64,000 nucleotides of DNA from the NCBI RefSeq assembly GCF_947501785.1, contig NZ_CANMXB010000001.1, positions 2,484,501 to 2,548,500 of the forward strand, in the 5' to 3' direction. Each line of letters begins with the position of its first letter. Position 1 is the first letter of the stretch. Shown here one piece after another: positions 42,243 to 51,652 of this stretch. This stretch comes from an uncultured Litoreibacter sp. Its GTDB lineage: Bacteria > Pseudomonadota > Alphaproteobacteria > Rhodobacterales > Rhodobacteraceae. The position numbers and the translations under genes are program-made. A model generated the notes under the pieces. It worked only from the letters and a program-made list of their open reading frames with translations, was not told the DNA's origin and made no database searches.

Positions 42243-43670
42243 ATGAAAAACGCGAAGAATTTTTACATAAACGGCGCATGGGTCTCCCCTGCCAAGGCCA
42301 ATGATCTGGACGTCATCAACCCCTCGACCGAGGAGGTGTGCGAGACAATTTCCTTAGGTGGACAAGCCGACACTGACGCCGCCGTTTCCGCGGCCCGCGC
42401 CGCGTTTGACGACTGGTCCCAGACCGACAAGGGCGAGCGCATCGCGCTGCTGAAAACCCTGTCCGAAGTCTATAACGACCGCGCCGAAGAAATGGCGCAG
42501 GCGATCAGCTTGGAGATGGGCGCGCCGCAGGATCTGGCGCGCGCGCAGCAAGTGGGCGCAGGATCGTGGCATCTGGGCGGCTTCCTGAAGGCCATGGAGA
42601 CATTCGAATTCGAACGCGACTTCACCGCGACCGAAAAGACCCTGTACGAACCCATCGGGGTCTGCGCCCTGATCACCCCGTGGAACTGGCCGATGAACCA
42701 GATCGTGCTGAAAGCGGTGCCCGCCATGGCCGTGGGTTGCACCATGGTGCTGAAACCATCCGAAATCTCGCCACTGTCGGGCATCCTGTTCGCCGACTTC
42801 GTGCACGAGGCGGGCTTCCCCGCTGGCGTGTTCAACATGGTCAATGGCGACGGGCCGGGCGTGGGTTCCCAGCTAAGCGCGCACCCCGAGGTCGACATGG
42901 TGTCCTTCACCGGCTCGTCGCGCGCGGGCAAGCTGATCTCTGTCGCCGCCGCCGAAACGCTGAAACGCGTGTCGCTGGAATTGGGCGGCAAGGGCGCGAA
43001 CATCATCTTTGCCGACGCGGATGAGAAGGCCGTGAAATCCGGCGTCATCCGCTGCTTCCGCAACACCGGGCAATCCTGCAACGCGCCGACCCGCATGCTG
43101 GTCGAACGCTCCCGCTATGACGAGGCGGTGGAACAGGCCACCGAAATGGCGAACGCCACCGTGGTTGGCCCGGCCTCCGAGGAAGGCAAACATATCGGGC
43201 CTTTGGTCAGCGAAATGCAGTTCGACAAGGTCCAAGGCCTGATCGAGCAGGGCATCAAAGAAGGCGCCAAGCTAATGGCCGGCGGCGTCGGACGCCCCGA
43301 GAACCTGAACCGCGGCTATTACTGCCGCCCGACAGTGTTTGCGGATGTGACCCCCGACATGGAAATCTACAAACAGGAGATTTTCGGCCCCGTTTTGTCG
43401 ATCATGCCGTTTGACGACGAGGCGCATGCGATTGAGCTGGCCAATGACACGCCCTACGGGCTGACCAACTACATCCAGACCGCCGATGACGAAAAGCGCC
43501 GCCGCGTGGCGCGCCGCGTCCGGTCGGGCATGGTGGAGACCAACGGGTCGGGCTTTGCACAAGGCTCGCCTTTTGGCGGTTACAAGCAATCGGGCAACGG
43601 CCGCGAAGGCGGCATGTTCGGATTGGAAGAGTTCTGCGAAGTGAAGGCCGTATCAGGCTGGACAAGCTGA
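42243..43670 (+). CDS. Aldehyde dehydrogenase family protein
   Basis: The enzyme is 475 aa from ATG 42243 with GGAGG just upstream. It is NAD(P)-dependent and oxidises an aldehyde to its acid. Motifs are PWNWPMNQIVLKAVPAMAVG, SFTGSSRAGKLIS, the general base in LELGGKGANIIF, and the nucleophilic Cys in NTGQSCNAPTRML. EIFGPVLSIMPFDDE closes the set. The substrate is unknown. It is followed on the same strand by the DM13 and VOC genes. Confidence 0.93.
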   Translation: MKNAKNFYINGAWVSPAKANDLDVINPSTEEVCETISLGGQADTDAAVSAARAAFDDWSQTDKGERIALLKTLSEVYNDRAEEMAQAISLEMGAPQDLARAQQVGAGSWHLGGFLKAMETFEFERDFTATEKTLYEPIGVCALITPWNWPMNQIVLKAVPAMAVGCTMVLKPSEISPLSGILFADFVHEAGFPAGVFNMVNGDGPGVGSQLSAHPEVDMVSFTGSSRAGKLISVAAAETLKRVSLELGGKGANIIFADADEKAVKSGVIRCFRNTGQSCNAPTRMLVERSRYDEAVEQATEMANATVVGPASEEGKHIGPLVSEMQFDKVQGLIEQGIKEGAKLMAGGVGRPENLNRGYYCRPTVFADVTPDMEIYKQEIFGPVLSIMPFDDEAHAIELANDTPYGLTNYIQTADDEKRRRVARRVRSGMVETNGSGFAQGSPFGGYKQSGNGREGGMFGLEEFCEVKAVSGWTS

Positions 43671-43732
43671 CCTAGACCAAAGGCGGCGCATAGGGCAGAC
43701 TTCAGCGGTCACATCCTGACCGGAGGATTACC

Positions 43733-44203
43733 ATGCGCCGCTTCATCATTGGACTGTTCACCCACGGGGTCGCATTGGCCATCGGCTTTGCGCTTGGCAT
43801 CTACCTGCTGCCGATCCTGACCGCCCCGCCCTCCCCCGACAGCGCGATGCTGGAGGAGAAAGCGCAAGGCGCGCTATTCACCGCTGAACTGACACGCGAC
43901 CTGCCCGGCAGCGATTTCCTGCATTGGGGCGAAGGCACCATCAGCCTGTCCGCGACCGAGATCGTGCATACCGGCGCGCTGTCCCCGGGGCCGGATTACA
44001 AGCTGTATCTGACCAAGGAATTTGCCGATGACGAGGACGGCTTCAACGCCATCAAAGCCGACGCGCTGCAATTGGGCGACGTTAAAACCTTTGGCGGTTT
44101 CATTTTGGCCGTCCCCGAGGGCACCGATCTGGAAAGCTACAATACCGTCGTGATCTGGTGCGAAAGTTTCGGGGAGTTTATCACCGCAGCAAAATACAGG
44201 TAG
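43733..44203 (+). CDS. DM13-domain membrane-anchored protein
   Basis: This 156-aa protein has an N-terminal TM helix (GVALAIGFALGIYLLPILTA) and then one DM13 (electron-transfer-like) domain with a single conserved Cys near the end (VVIWCESFGEFITAA). DM13 domains are proposed to act in redox or adhesion at the cell surface, and the Cys is its key residue. A 4-nt gap separates it from the VOC gene, so the two are probably co-transcribed. Confidence 0.85.
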   Translation: MRRFIIGLFTHGVALAIGFALGIYLLPILTAPPSPDSAMLEEKAQGALFTAELTRDLPGSDFLHWGEGTISLSATEIVHTGALSPGPDYKLYLTKEFADDEDGFNAIKADALQLGDVKTFGGFILAVPEGTDLESYNTVVIWCESFGEFITAAKYR

Positions 44204-44207
44204 GCCC

Positions 44208-44789
44208 ATGCGCAAAATTCAATCCCAAGGCATCCACCATATCACCCTCATGGGGGCGGATCGGCAGACGTCGATTGATTTTTGGGAAGGCGTGATGGGC
44301 ATGCCTTTCATCTTCGACCAGCCCAATCTGGACGACCCCGACGAGGGGCATCTGTATTTCGACCCCGGCGACGGGCGGCTGATCACCATCTTTACCAACG
44401 AGACCCGAAAACCGGTGCACACCCGCACGCCGACGGATGCGGGGTGCGTGCATCATCTGGCGATCAACGTTTCGCTGGCCAGCTTCCGCCAGATCGAGGC
44501 GCGGCTGAACGACCGGGGCATCCGCCATAGCGGGCCCAAGGACCGGGGCTTTATGGATTCGATCTATTTCAAGGACCCGCTGGGCTTCCTGATCGAATGC
44601 GCCTGCTACAAGTTTGAGCCGCCCGCAGGCTGCACCCATGCCGACGTGATGATCGAGGCGCATAAGGCGCGGGTCAAAGCGGGCGATTACAACATTCAGG
44701 AAATCCACCTTGCCGACGCGATTGAAACACTGGTGGAACGCACCCAAGGCACCCTGTCGGACGACCGCAGCCCGAAAAACCCGTATTAG
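44208..44789 (+). CDS. VOC-family (glyoxalase/extradiol-dioxygenase-like) protein
   Basis: The 193-aa protein has two beta-alpha-beta-beta-beta modules. Candidate metal ligands are His in IHHITLMGADRQTS, His in CVHHLAINV and Glu in FLIECACYKF. Loop motifs such as GDGRLITIFTNE and DSIYFKDPLG are typical of the ring-cleavage or lactoylglutathione-lyase branches. The reaction is not defined by the sequence. A long tail (about 145-193) lies beyond the core. The DM13 gene lies directly upstream. Confidence 0.85.
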   Translation: MRKIQSQGIHHITLMGADRQTSIDFWEGVMGMPFIFDQPNLDDPDEGHLYFDPGDGRLITIFTNETRKPVHTRTPTDAGCVHHLAINVSLASFRQIEARLNDRGIRHSGPKDRGFMDSIYFKDPLGFLIECACYKFEPPAGCTHADVMIEAHKARVKAGDYNIQEIHLADAIETLVERTQGTLSDDRSPKNPY

Positions 44790-44860
44790 AACTTTTACTT
44801 GGCACCGGACGACCGACAGGTCAGATTGACCGGGATATTTTCAGCACGAGGTTTTCCGGA

Positions 44861-45439
44861 ATGAATTACGAAGCCCAGCTCATAACGCTCCGCCGCATCT
44901 CGGCGGGGATCAAGACAGAGACCATTGCGCTCGACACCAAGGCGCTGCCGCAGCCGGGCACCCATAGCCACCAGAGCCTGAGCCAGAAAATCGATATGTG
45001 GCATAGCTCGTTGATCGCCATTGCGCGGGGGCTTGAGGCGCAGCAGGGGCTGCTGAACAAGATGGCACCCGCCACCCGCGGCGATTATTCGGCCCAGCAA
45101 AGCCACCGGGACAAATCGGCCAACATTGCCGGGCTGCGCGACCAATGCCTGACTTTGCTGGAAGAGCTGGCCCAGCTGCTCAGCAAATTGAACGGCCCTG
45201 AGCGCGACGGCATCGCCATGGCAAACGCGCTGAAACACGCCTTAAAAAACATCACCAAAGAGGGCGAGGCGCTGGAAATCGGCACCGGCGAGGCGGAGCA
45301 ATTCCAGCAGGTCGTCGTCAAGGCCGCAGGCCCGGTCGAAGCACCAGTGACCTATCGCCCCAACCTCGGGACAGGGCTGATCACGCTGGCCGTGTTCCTG
45401 CTGGTTGCCGCCAAGAAGATGCTCGACAAGGACCGCTAA
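44861..45439 (+). CDS. Tail-anchored helical protein of unknown function
   Basis: The 192-aa protein is largely helical (IDMWHSSLIAIARGLEAQQG, LRDQCLTLLEELAQLLSKLN), with a single hydrophobic segment near the C-terminus (LITLAVFLLVAAKKM). That segment makes it a candidate tail-anchored inner-membrane protein with a cytoplasmic bundle. No family is recognised. It has GAGG 9 nt before the ATG. Its stop overlaps the stop of the convergent LysR gene by a few bases. Confidence 0.65.
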   Translation: MNYEAQLITLRRISAGIKTETIALDTKALPQPGTHSHQSLSQKIDMWHSSLIAIARGLEAQQGLLNKMAPATRGDYSAQQSHRDKSANIAGLRDQCLTLLEELAQLLSKLNGPERDGIAMANALKHALKNITKEGEALEIGTGEAEQFQQVVVKAAGPVEAPVTYRPNLGTGLITLAVFLLVAAKKMLDKDR

Positions 45440-46317
45440 GCAAAGCTGTCCGCCAGCAGATCGAACACCAGCCGGATGCGTTTTGATGTGTGCAATTCGC
45501 GGTGCACCACCAGCCAGACGGGGAACGGGATGCTAAGTTCGGGGAAGACCATCTCTACTTCCGGGGCGAATTCCGCGGCGGACTGGCTCATAGGGCCTAC
45601 GCCAAGGCCTGCGCGGATCATCGACCAAGCCGCCACCCCATCGGCGGAAGCATAGCGGATATTTTTCCGCGTCACCGGCAGCCCGTTGGCATTGAGCAGC
45701 GCGACCATCCGGTCGTGATCGTCGAACCCAACGAAATCGCATCGCGCGACCTCCTCGGCCGATTTGGGCCAGCCCGCACGCTCCAGATAGTCCCGTGTGG
45801 CGTAAAGATGGCCGGTCATTTCCCCCACCAGCTTGGCGATCAGATCGGGCTCGGTCGGGCGGCCGTGGCGAATGGCGATATCGGCCTCCCGCCGCATCAG
45901 GTTTTGGATCGAATTGCTCGACACCACAGTTACATCAATACCCGGCGCCACCTCGCGCAACCGCTTGAGGATCGGCGGCAGATGGTAGCACGACATGATG
46001 TCGGTGGCCGTGATGGCGACATGGCCGTCCACCTGTTCCGATTGCCCTGACACCGCCAGCGAAAACCTGGACGCCGCGTCGCCCATGGCCTGCACATGCC
46101 CCAGCACATCGCGGCCCGCATCGGTCAGAACCAGCGACCTGCCGACCCGTTCAAACAGCACCACACCAAGGCTGTCTTCCAACGCCGAGACCTGCCGCCC
46201 CAACGTGGGCTGGGTCAGCCCCAACGCGCGGGAGGCGGCGGACAAAGACCCCTCCTGCGCGGTCGCCAGAAAGGCCCGCGCCTGATTCCAGTCAAAGTTG
46301 ATCGCCTTCCAATTCAT
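45436..46317 (-). CDS. LysR-family transcriptional regulator
   Basis: The 293-aa protein has the N-terminal winged HTH (QEGSLSAASRALGLTQPTLG, QVSALEDSLGVVLFERVGR) and the C-terminal effector-binding domain of LysR proteins (about 90-290). It diverges from a SAM methyltransferase gene across 86 bp. This gap contains two TTTGTAT direct repeats and is the natural place for its operator, so the methyltransferase gene is a plausible target. The inducer is unknown. Confidence 0.92.
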   Translation of the reverse strand: MNWKAINFDWNQARAFLATAQEGSLSAASRALGLTQPTLGRQVSALEDSLGVVLFERVGRSLVLTDAGRDVLGHVQAMGDAASRFSLAVSGQSEQVDGHVAITATDIMSCYHLPPILKRLREVAPGIDVTVVSSNSIQNLMRREADIAIRHGRPTEPDLIAKLVGEMTGHLYATRDYLERAGWPKSAEEVARCDFVGFDDHDRMVALLNANGLPVTRKNIRYASADGVAAWSMIRAGLGVGPMSQSAAEFAPEVEMVFPELSIPFPVWLVVHRELHTSKRIRLVFDLLADSFA

Positions 46318-46403
46318 ACAATTTTGTATATCAGATGGACAGATTTCGGCAATTTATAGTTTGTATTTGCATGGGTATCTTGGCCTGAGAAAGGATGAGA
46401 CCC

Positions 46404-47018
46404 ATGACCCAAGCGACTTTCTGGGACGGCATTGCCCCCAAATACGCCAAACAACCGATCAAAGACTTAGACGCCTATGAGCAGACGATGGAGCGGGTGC
46501 GCGACTACCTTTCCCCCAACGACCGCGTGGTTGAACTGGGCTGCGGCACCGGCGCAACGGCGCTGAAACTGGCGCCGCACGCGGCCCATATCACCGGCAC
46601 CGACATTTCCCCTGGCATGATCGCGCAGGCGAACGCGCGGCTGAAGGGCGGCGAAAACGTCAGCTTCCGCATCGCCACACCGGACGCCCTGACCGACCTG
46701 GCGGGCAAGATGGACGTGGTCACCGCCTTCAACCTGATCCACCTGATCCCGGACACCGAAGCGCTGGTGGCGCAGGCCGCAACGCTGCTGAAACCGGGCG
46801 GGCTGTTCATCACCAAAACACCTTGCCTTGCCCACTTCAACCGGCTGCTTATGCTGGCCATCCCGGTGATGCAGCTGCTTGGGAAAGCGCCCTACATCAA
46901 GCGCCTGTCCATCACTGAGCTGGAAGGCGCAATCACCTTCGAGAGCTTCGACATCATTGAAACCGGGTCCTACCCCGCCAAGCCACCCAGCCGCTTCATC
47001 GTCGCCCGCAAGCGCTAG
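46404..47018 (+). CDS. Class I SAM-dependent methyltransferase
   Basis: The protein is 204 aa from ATG 46404. It carries motif I VVELGCGTGATALKLAP, the acidic residue in ITGTDISPGM, MDVVTAFNLIHLI and LKPGGLFITKTP, the order of small-molecule or ubiquinone/menaquinone-type methyltransferases. The C-terminal part contains a hydrophobic stretch. It is divergent from the LysR gene and convergent with the pseudouridine synthase gene; the stops overlap. The substrate is unknown. Confidence 0.88.
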   Translation: MTQATFWDGIAPKYAKQPIKDLDAYEQTMERVRDYLSPNDRVVELGCGTGATALKLAPHAAHITGTDISPGMIAQANARLKGGENVSFRIATPDALTDLAGKMDVVTAFNLIHLIPDTEALVAQAATLLKPGGLFITKTPCLAHFNRLLMLAIPVMQLLGKAPYIKRLSITELEGAITFESFDIIETGSYPAKPPSRFIVARKR

Positions 47019-47659
47019 AACGGGGCCTTGGCCTTGAACTCCAGCGCGCGCCCGCCTTCGGGGTGGCGCAGCTTCAGGCTTTCTGCGTGGAGCATCATGC
47101 GCGGGTGGTTTTCCCAATCGTCGGAATAGAACGGGTCGCCCACAATCGGGTGGCCCAGCTCCTTCATATGCACCCGCAGCTGATGCGACCGGCCGGTTTT
47201 GGGGAACAGCCGCATCCGCGTCACCCCGTCCTTGACCGCCCCGCGTCGCCATTCGGTCAGCGCCGGTTTGCCGGTCTCGAAATTCACGTGCTGCAGCGGG
47301 CGGTTGGGCCAGTCCACGATCAGCGGCAGGTCGATGCTGCCGGACTTTTCCGCCACGGCGCCATGGACCAGCGCGATATAGGTTTTCTTGGTGTGCCGCT
47401 TCTCAAACTGCAGCCCCAGATGGCGCTGCGCCGCCTTGGTCAGCGCGAAGACCATCACGCCGGATGTGTCGCGGTCCAGCCGGTGCACCAGCAACGCTGT
47501 GGGGAAGGCGGCCTGCACGCGGGAGATCAGGCAGTCCGCCAAATGCTCCCCCTTGCCCGGCACCGACAGCAGCCCGTGCGGTTTGTTGACGATCAGCAGC
47601 TCCGCATCCTCGTGGATCACCTCCAGCGGGTCATTGGGCGGGGTGTAGTCGCTGCTCAT
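47015..47659 (-). CDS. RluA-family RNA pseudouridine synthase
   Basis: The enzyme is 214 aa from ATG 47659, overlapping the rarD stop (ATGA). The catalytic motif HRLDRDTSGVMVFAL is at about 70. IVNKPHGLLSVPG begins the fold and GRSHQLRVHMKELGHPIVGD is the typical RluA C-terminal motif. There is no S4 domain. The size matches E. coli RluA (23S rRNA 746 and tRNA 32), but the target cannot be assigned firmly. A much longer upstream frame is mostly antisense of rarD. Confidence 0.9.
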   Translation of the reverse strand: MSSDYTPPNDPLEVIHEDAELLIVNKPHGLLSVPGKGEHLADCLISRVQAAFPTALLVHRLDRDTSGVMVFALTKAAQRHLGLQFEKRHTKKTYIALVHGAVAEKSGSIDLPLIVDWPNRPLQHVNFETGKPALTEWRRGAVKDGVTRMRLFPKTGRSHQLRVHMKELGHPIVGDPFYSDDWENHPRMMLHAESLKLRHPEGGRALEFKAKAPF

Positions 47660-48555
47660 GCCCTGCCCCGCCACATCGAGATGGAATACAGGATCAGCGC
47701 CCCCCAGATCATCGGGAACGCTATGGCGCGGGCCTGCCCGAAGGGCTCGCCAAAGATGAAGACGGCGACCAGCATGATCATCGTTGGCGCGATATATTGC
47801 ATGATGCCGATGGTGCTCAGCCGCAGCCGCTTGGCCCCGTTGGCGTACAGCATCAGCGGGATCGCGGTGACCACCCCGCAGCCCAGCAGCAGCCACATGT
47901 CGGACCCGAAATGGCTGGCCCCGGTGCCGCCCAGATAGACCCAGTAGCCCAAAGCCGGGATGGCGAGGATCAGCACCTCCAGCAGGAAACCCTGATTCGG
48001 CCCGATGGCGAGCCACTTTTTGAAGAACGCATAAAACCCCCAAGACAGGGTCAGCCCCAACGCCGCCCACGGCAGCCGGCCCGCGTCAAAGGTCAGCACC
48101 AATACGGCGGCGAAGGCCAACCCGATTGCCACCCATTGCAACGGCCTGAGCCGCTCGCCCAACAGCACAAAGCCCAGAAACACCGAAAATAGCGGGTTGA
48201 TGTAATACCCCAGCGCCGCCTCCAACGCGTTGCCCGATGCGATGGACCACACGTAGATCCCCCAATTGACCGAGATCAACGCCGCCGTCACGCAGCCCAT
48301 CGCCAGCATCCTGGGTGTCGTCAACGCGGTTCGGATGTCGCCGGTGCGCCGCATCACGATCAGCACCAGCCCGGCAACCGGGATCGACCAGATAACCCGA
48401 TGCGCGACCACCTCCGCCGCGGGCACGTGGCTGAGCAACTTCATGTAGAGCGGCAGAAACCCCCACAGCAGATAGGACCCCAGCGCAAAGCCGAAGCCCG
48501 CCATTGTGTCGCCGCCATCTGTTGCGCGCGGTTGCGCGGTCGGTGCCTGTGCCAT
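47656..48555 (-). CDS. rarD: EamA-family transporter RarD
   Basis: The 299-aa protein has ten hydrophobic segments. The N-terminal FALGSYLLWGFLPLYMKLLS and VAHRVIWSIPVAGLVLI, and SGNALEAALGYYINPLFSVF in the middle, are diagnostic of RarD. It is a probable drug/metabolite exporter of unknown substrate. Two start codons are possible (48555, or 48504 where MAGFGFALG begins); neither has a strong ribosome-binding site. Confidence 0.88.
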   Translation of the reverse strand: MAQAPTAQPRATDGGDTMAGFGFALGSYLLWGFLPLYMKLLSHVPAAEVVAHRVIWSIPVAGLVLIVMRRTGDIRTALTTPRMLAMGCVTAALISVNWGIYVWSIASGNALEAALGYYINPLFSVFLGFVLLGERLRPLQWVAIGLAFAAVLVLTFDAGRLPWAALGLTLSWGFYAFFKKWLAIGPNQGFLLEVLILAIPALGYWVYLGGTGASHFGSDMWLLLGCGVVTAIPLMLYANGAKRLRLSTIGIMQYIAPTMIMLVAVFIFGEPFGQARAIAFPMIWGALILYSISMWRGRA

Positions 48556-48680
48556 GGCAGCGTTTGATCATTGCGCGCACCGCGGCGCAAGGGCCGGTTT
48601 TGGCGTGCAGCAAATGCCGCTGGCTGATATTTCCGTACCGCCGGTCCCTCCCGGTCATGCTTCTTTTTGCCGAAAATATG

Positions 48681-48709
48681 CCGGGGGGTCCGGGGGGCTG
48701 GCCCCCCGG
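48681..48709. repeat. Extreme G/C hairpin with duplicated arm
   Basis: CCGGGGGG (48690-48697) pairs with CCCCCCGG (48702-48709) around CTGG. An identical CCGGGGGG at 48681-48688 is a competing left arm. It is preceded by a CTTTTTGCCGAAAATATG motif that also occurs, as CTTTCTGCCAAAAATATG, near 41390. On the minus strand the hairpin follows the FAD-GcvT gene and is succeeded by TATTTT, so it may terminate the long operon. Such GGGG-CCCC units are a common Rhodobacteraceae intergenic repeat. Confidence 0.6.
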
Positions 48710-48752
48710 CGGATCGACGCGCCAAAGGCGCGGCGAAACCACGCTTTGCGCG

Positions 48753-51200
48753 TTAGACCTTCACCCGCTCTGAGGTCGGATCGTAGAACGGCTTGGAGGA
48801 CACCTCTGCCTTGACCATCTTGCCGGCCACATCAATTTCAAAGTCGTCCTCCAGCACATCCGCCAGCTTTTCGCCCGGGCACTGGATGTAGCCCATGCCC
48901 ATGGCGGCACCCAGCTGGTGGCCGTATGACCCCGACGTCAGATAGCCCGCCAATTCGCCGTTCCGGAACACGGGTTCCGCGTGGTACAGCAACGGCTCAG
49001 GGTCGGTCAGCTTGAATTGCAGCAGCCGCATTTGCAGCCCCTCATCCTGCTTTTTCAGGATCGCGTCGCGGCCCATGTAATCAGGCTTGTCCTTCTTGAC
49101 CGCAAAGCCCAGCCCCGCCTCCATCACATGATCTTCTGATGTGATGTCATGGCCAAAGTGGCGAAAGCCCTTCTCGATCCGACAGGTGTCCATCATGTGC
49201 ATCCCGCACAGACGCATCCCGAAATCGAAGCCCGCCTCAGCCAGCGTTTCAAATACGTGGCCCGCCATGTCGGAGGACACGTAGACCTCCCAGCCCAGCT
49301 CGCCCACATAGGTCACGCGGTGCACGCGGGCCAGCCCCATGCCGATCTCGATCTCCTGCGCGGTGCCAAACGGGTTCACGTCATTGCCGAAGTCATTCGG
49401 GCTGACCGCCTGCAGAAGCTCCCGCGACCGAGGCCCCATCACCGCCAACACGCCTTCAGCGGCGGTGGTGTCGGTGATGACCACGTCGAAATCCTTCGCC
49501 CGCGCCGCGCGTTCCATCCATGTCTGATCCGCCAGCCGAGACGCTGCCGGGGTCACGACCAGATACTCGAACTCGCCCATCCGCGTGACGGTCACATCCG
49601 CCTCGATCCCCGCTTTGGAGTTGAGGAACTGCGTGTAGACAATCTTGCCGTTGTCGACCGAATAATTGCCGCCGCCGACGTAGTTCATGAACGCTTCCGC
49701 GTCACGCCCCGCGACCCGGATTTTGCCGAATGAGGACATGTCATACATGCCCACATTCTGGCGCACCGCCATATGCTCCTCGCGCACGTTGTCGAAGAAG
49801 TTCTGCCGTTGCCAGCTGTACTGGTATTCCGCCTCCTGGTTCTCCCGCGCGAACCAGTTGGCGCGTTCCCAACCGGCCAATTCGCCCATCACGGCGCCGC
49901 GCTCCATCAGATGATGGTGGAACGGCGTGCGCCGCACCCCGCGCGCAGTCTTCTTTTGCAGATACGGGAAGTGGTCTGCATAAAGCAGGCCCAGCGTCTC
50001 CTTGGAGCGCTCAAACAGATAGGTCTTGTTGCCCTGAAACGGCTGCATCCGGCTGATATCCACGTCGCCCAGATCAAACGGCTTCTCGCCCGCATCCATC
50101 CACTGCGCCAGCGCCTGACCGGCGCCGCCCGCCGACTGGATACCGATGGAGTTGAAGCCCGCCGCGACCCAGAAATTGTCCAGCTCGGGCGCAAGGCCAA
50201 GGTGATAGGCGTCATCGGGCGTGAAGCTTTCCGGCCCGTTGAAGAAGGTGTGAATCCCCGCCTCCGCCAGCATCGGCATCCGTTCAACGGCGGCCTCCAG
50301 GATCGGCTCGAAATGGTCGAAATCTTCGGGCAGCTGGTCGAATTCAAAATCCTTCGGGATGTCCAAGGTCCACGGTTTGGACACCGGCTCGAACGCGCCG
50401 AGCAGCATTTTGCCCGCATCTTCCTTGTAATAGGCGCATTCATCGGGCACCCGCAGCACCGGCAGCTGGGTCAGGCCGGGCACATTTTCGGTGACGATGT
50501 AGAAGTGTTCGCAGGCATGAAGCGGCACGTTCACGCCCGCCATCTTGCCAACCGAATGGCCCCACATCCCGCCGCAGTTGACCACGTGATCCGCCTCAAT
50601 CGAACCGGTCTCGCCGTCCTTGTCTTCCCACGTCACGCCGGTGACGCGGCGGCCTTCCTTCTGGACCCCAGTGACCAGATAGCCTTCCTTCACGAGCGCC
50701 CCGTTCTGGCGCGCGCCCTTGGCCAGGGCCTGCGCGATGTTGGCCGGGTCGCCTTGGCCGTCCAGCGGCAGGTACACCCCGCCCACCACGCCGTCGATAT
50801 TGATATGCTCGTAGCGCTTCTTCACTTCCTCGGGGGAAATCGGTTCGGCCTCAACGCCAAAGGACCGCGCCATTGCAGCCTGGCGCATGATCTCTTCCTG
50901 ACGCTCCTCGGTCAGCGCCACGGTGATCGACCCGCAGCGTTTGAACCCGGTCTCAACCCCGGTCTCGGCGGCCAGGTCGCCGTAAAGCTCCTGGCTGTAC
51001 TTCGCCAGCTTCGTCATGTTCTTGGTGGCCCGCAGCTGCGCGATCAGCCCGGCGGCGTGCCACGTGGTACCCGATGTCAGCTGCTTGCGCTCCAGCAACA
51101 CGATGTCGGTCCAGCCCTGCTTGGCCAGATGGTAGGCAACGGAACAGCCAATAACGCCGCCGCCAATGATGACGACGCGCGCGGATGTGGGAAGGCTCAT
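48753..51200 (-). CDS. FAD-dependent oxidoreductase/GcvT fusion (dimethylglycine/sarcosine dehydrogenase type)
   Basis: The 815-aa protein has an N-terminal DAO-type FAD domain (RVVIIGGGVIGCSVAYHLAK, and TSGTTWHAAGL with the His that carries covalent FAD in dimethylglycine dehydrogenase). The C-terminal half has GcvT-like folate-binding modules (about 430-810; SFGKIRVAGRDAEAFMNYVG, YVGELGWEVYVSSDMAG, RIEKGFRHFGHDIT). It would oxidise an N-methyl group and pass the one-carbon unit to tetrahydrofolate. It is the last gene of a seven-gene operon containing a second paralogue (52625-55078). The exact amine is unknown. Confidence 0.9.
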   Translation of the reverse strand: MSLPTSARVVIIGGGVIGCSVAYHLAKQGWTDIVLLERKQLTSGTTWHAAGLIAQLRATKNMTKLAKYSQELYGDLAAETGVETGFKRCGSITVALTEERQEEIMRQAAMARSFGVEAEPISPEEVKKRYEHINIDGVVGGVYLPLDGQGDPANIAQALAKGARQNGALVKEGYLVTGVQKEGRRVTGVTWEDKDGETGSIEADHVVNCGGMWGHSVGKMAGVNVPLHACEHFYIVTENVPGLTQLPVLRVPDECAYYKEDAGKMLLGAFEPVSKPWTLDIPKDFEFDQLPEDFDHFEPILEAAVERMPMLAEAGIHTFFNGPESFTPDDAYHLGLAPELDNFWVAAGFNSIGIQSAGGAGQALAQWMDAGEKPFDLGDVDISRMQPFQGNKTYLFERSKETLGLLYADHFPYLQKKTARGVRRTPFHHHLMERGAVMGELAGWERANWFARENQEAEYQYSWQRQNFFDNVREEHMAVRQNVGMYDMSSFGKIRVAGRDAEAFMNYVGGGNYSVDNGKIVYTQFLNSKAGIEADVTVTRMGEFEYLVVTPAASRLADQTWMERAARAKDFDVVITDTTAAEGVLAVMGPRSRELLQAVSPNDFGNDVNPFGTAQEIEIGMGLARVHRVTYVGELGWEVYVSSDMAGHVFETLAEAGFDFGMRLCGMHMMDTCRIEKGFRHFGHDITSEDHVMEAGLGFAVKKDKPDYMGRDAILKKQDEGLQMRLLQFKLTDPEPLLYHAEPVFRNGELAGYLTSGSYGHQLGAAMGMGYIQCPGEKLADVLEDDFEIDVAGKMVKAEVSSKPFYDPTSERVKV

Positions 51201-51652
51201 GGGTACATCTCCGAGAATTTGGCTTTGTAGAGGGCGATCATTTCGTCCTCGGTGGCACCAGTGTCATAAGGGGGGGTCGTCAGAGGTTTCACCTCGGTGA
51301 CGTCAATTTTCACAATCAGGTTCATGCGGTCGCACAGATCGCCCCAGACCTCCTGGAAGCGAGGGTAGAGCGCGTCGAATTCCTTGGTGTCACGGCGCAC
51401 CATGGCGGCCTGCCCGCGCAGCCGCGCGCCCTTGCGGGTGAAGGCATCCACGAAATTGACCTCGCATTCGGGGTTGTGGGTCAGGTTGGTGACCGTCTGC
51501 GGCGACCGGATTTCGCCAAAGGCGATGGTCTGCTCATCGACCACCAGAAACGTGCCCTTTGGGCTGACCGAGGGCCGCCCGCCCGGTGTCACCGTGGCGA
51601 TGTTGCCCAGCCGCCAGCGGGTGATCAGCTCTTGCACCGAGGATGGGATCAC
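51197..51652 (-). CDS. Pyridoxamine 5'-phosphate oxidase-fold (flavin-binding) protein
   Basis: The protein is 151 aa from GTG 51652, which overlaps the stop of the upstream gene (GTGA) and has GGAGG just upstream. Split-barrel flavin-reductase/PNPOx features are IATVTPGGRPSVSPKGTFLV, FGEIRSPQTVTNLTHNPECE, FVDAFTRKGARLRGQA and a C-terminal TPPYDTGATEDE. Members bind FMN or F420 and catalyse diverse redox reactions. Its place between the methyltransferase-like and FAD-GcvT genes suggests a redox helper in the same pathway (inference). Confidence 0.85.
   Translation of the reverse strand: MIPSSVQELITRWRLGNIATVTPGGRPSVSPKGTFLVVDEQTIAFGEIRSPQTVTNLTHNPECEVNFVDAFTRKGARLRGQAAMVRRDTKEFDALYPRFQEVWGDLCDRMNLIVKIDVTEVKPLTTPPYDTGATEDEMIALYKAKFSEMYP

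Noticed and set aside
47660-48070. A longer version of the RluA-like gene starting at 48070
   Set aside because: The extra 137 residues are the out-of-frame shadow of rarD and have no pseudouridine-synthase similarity; ATG 47659 overlaps the rarD stop in the usual way.
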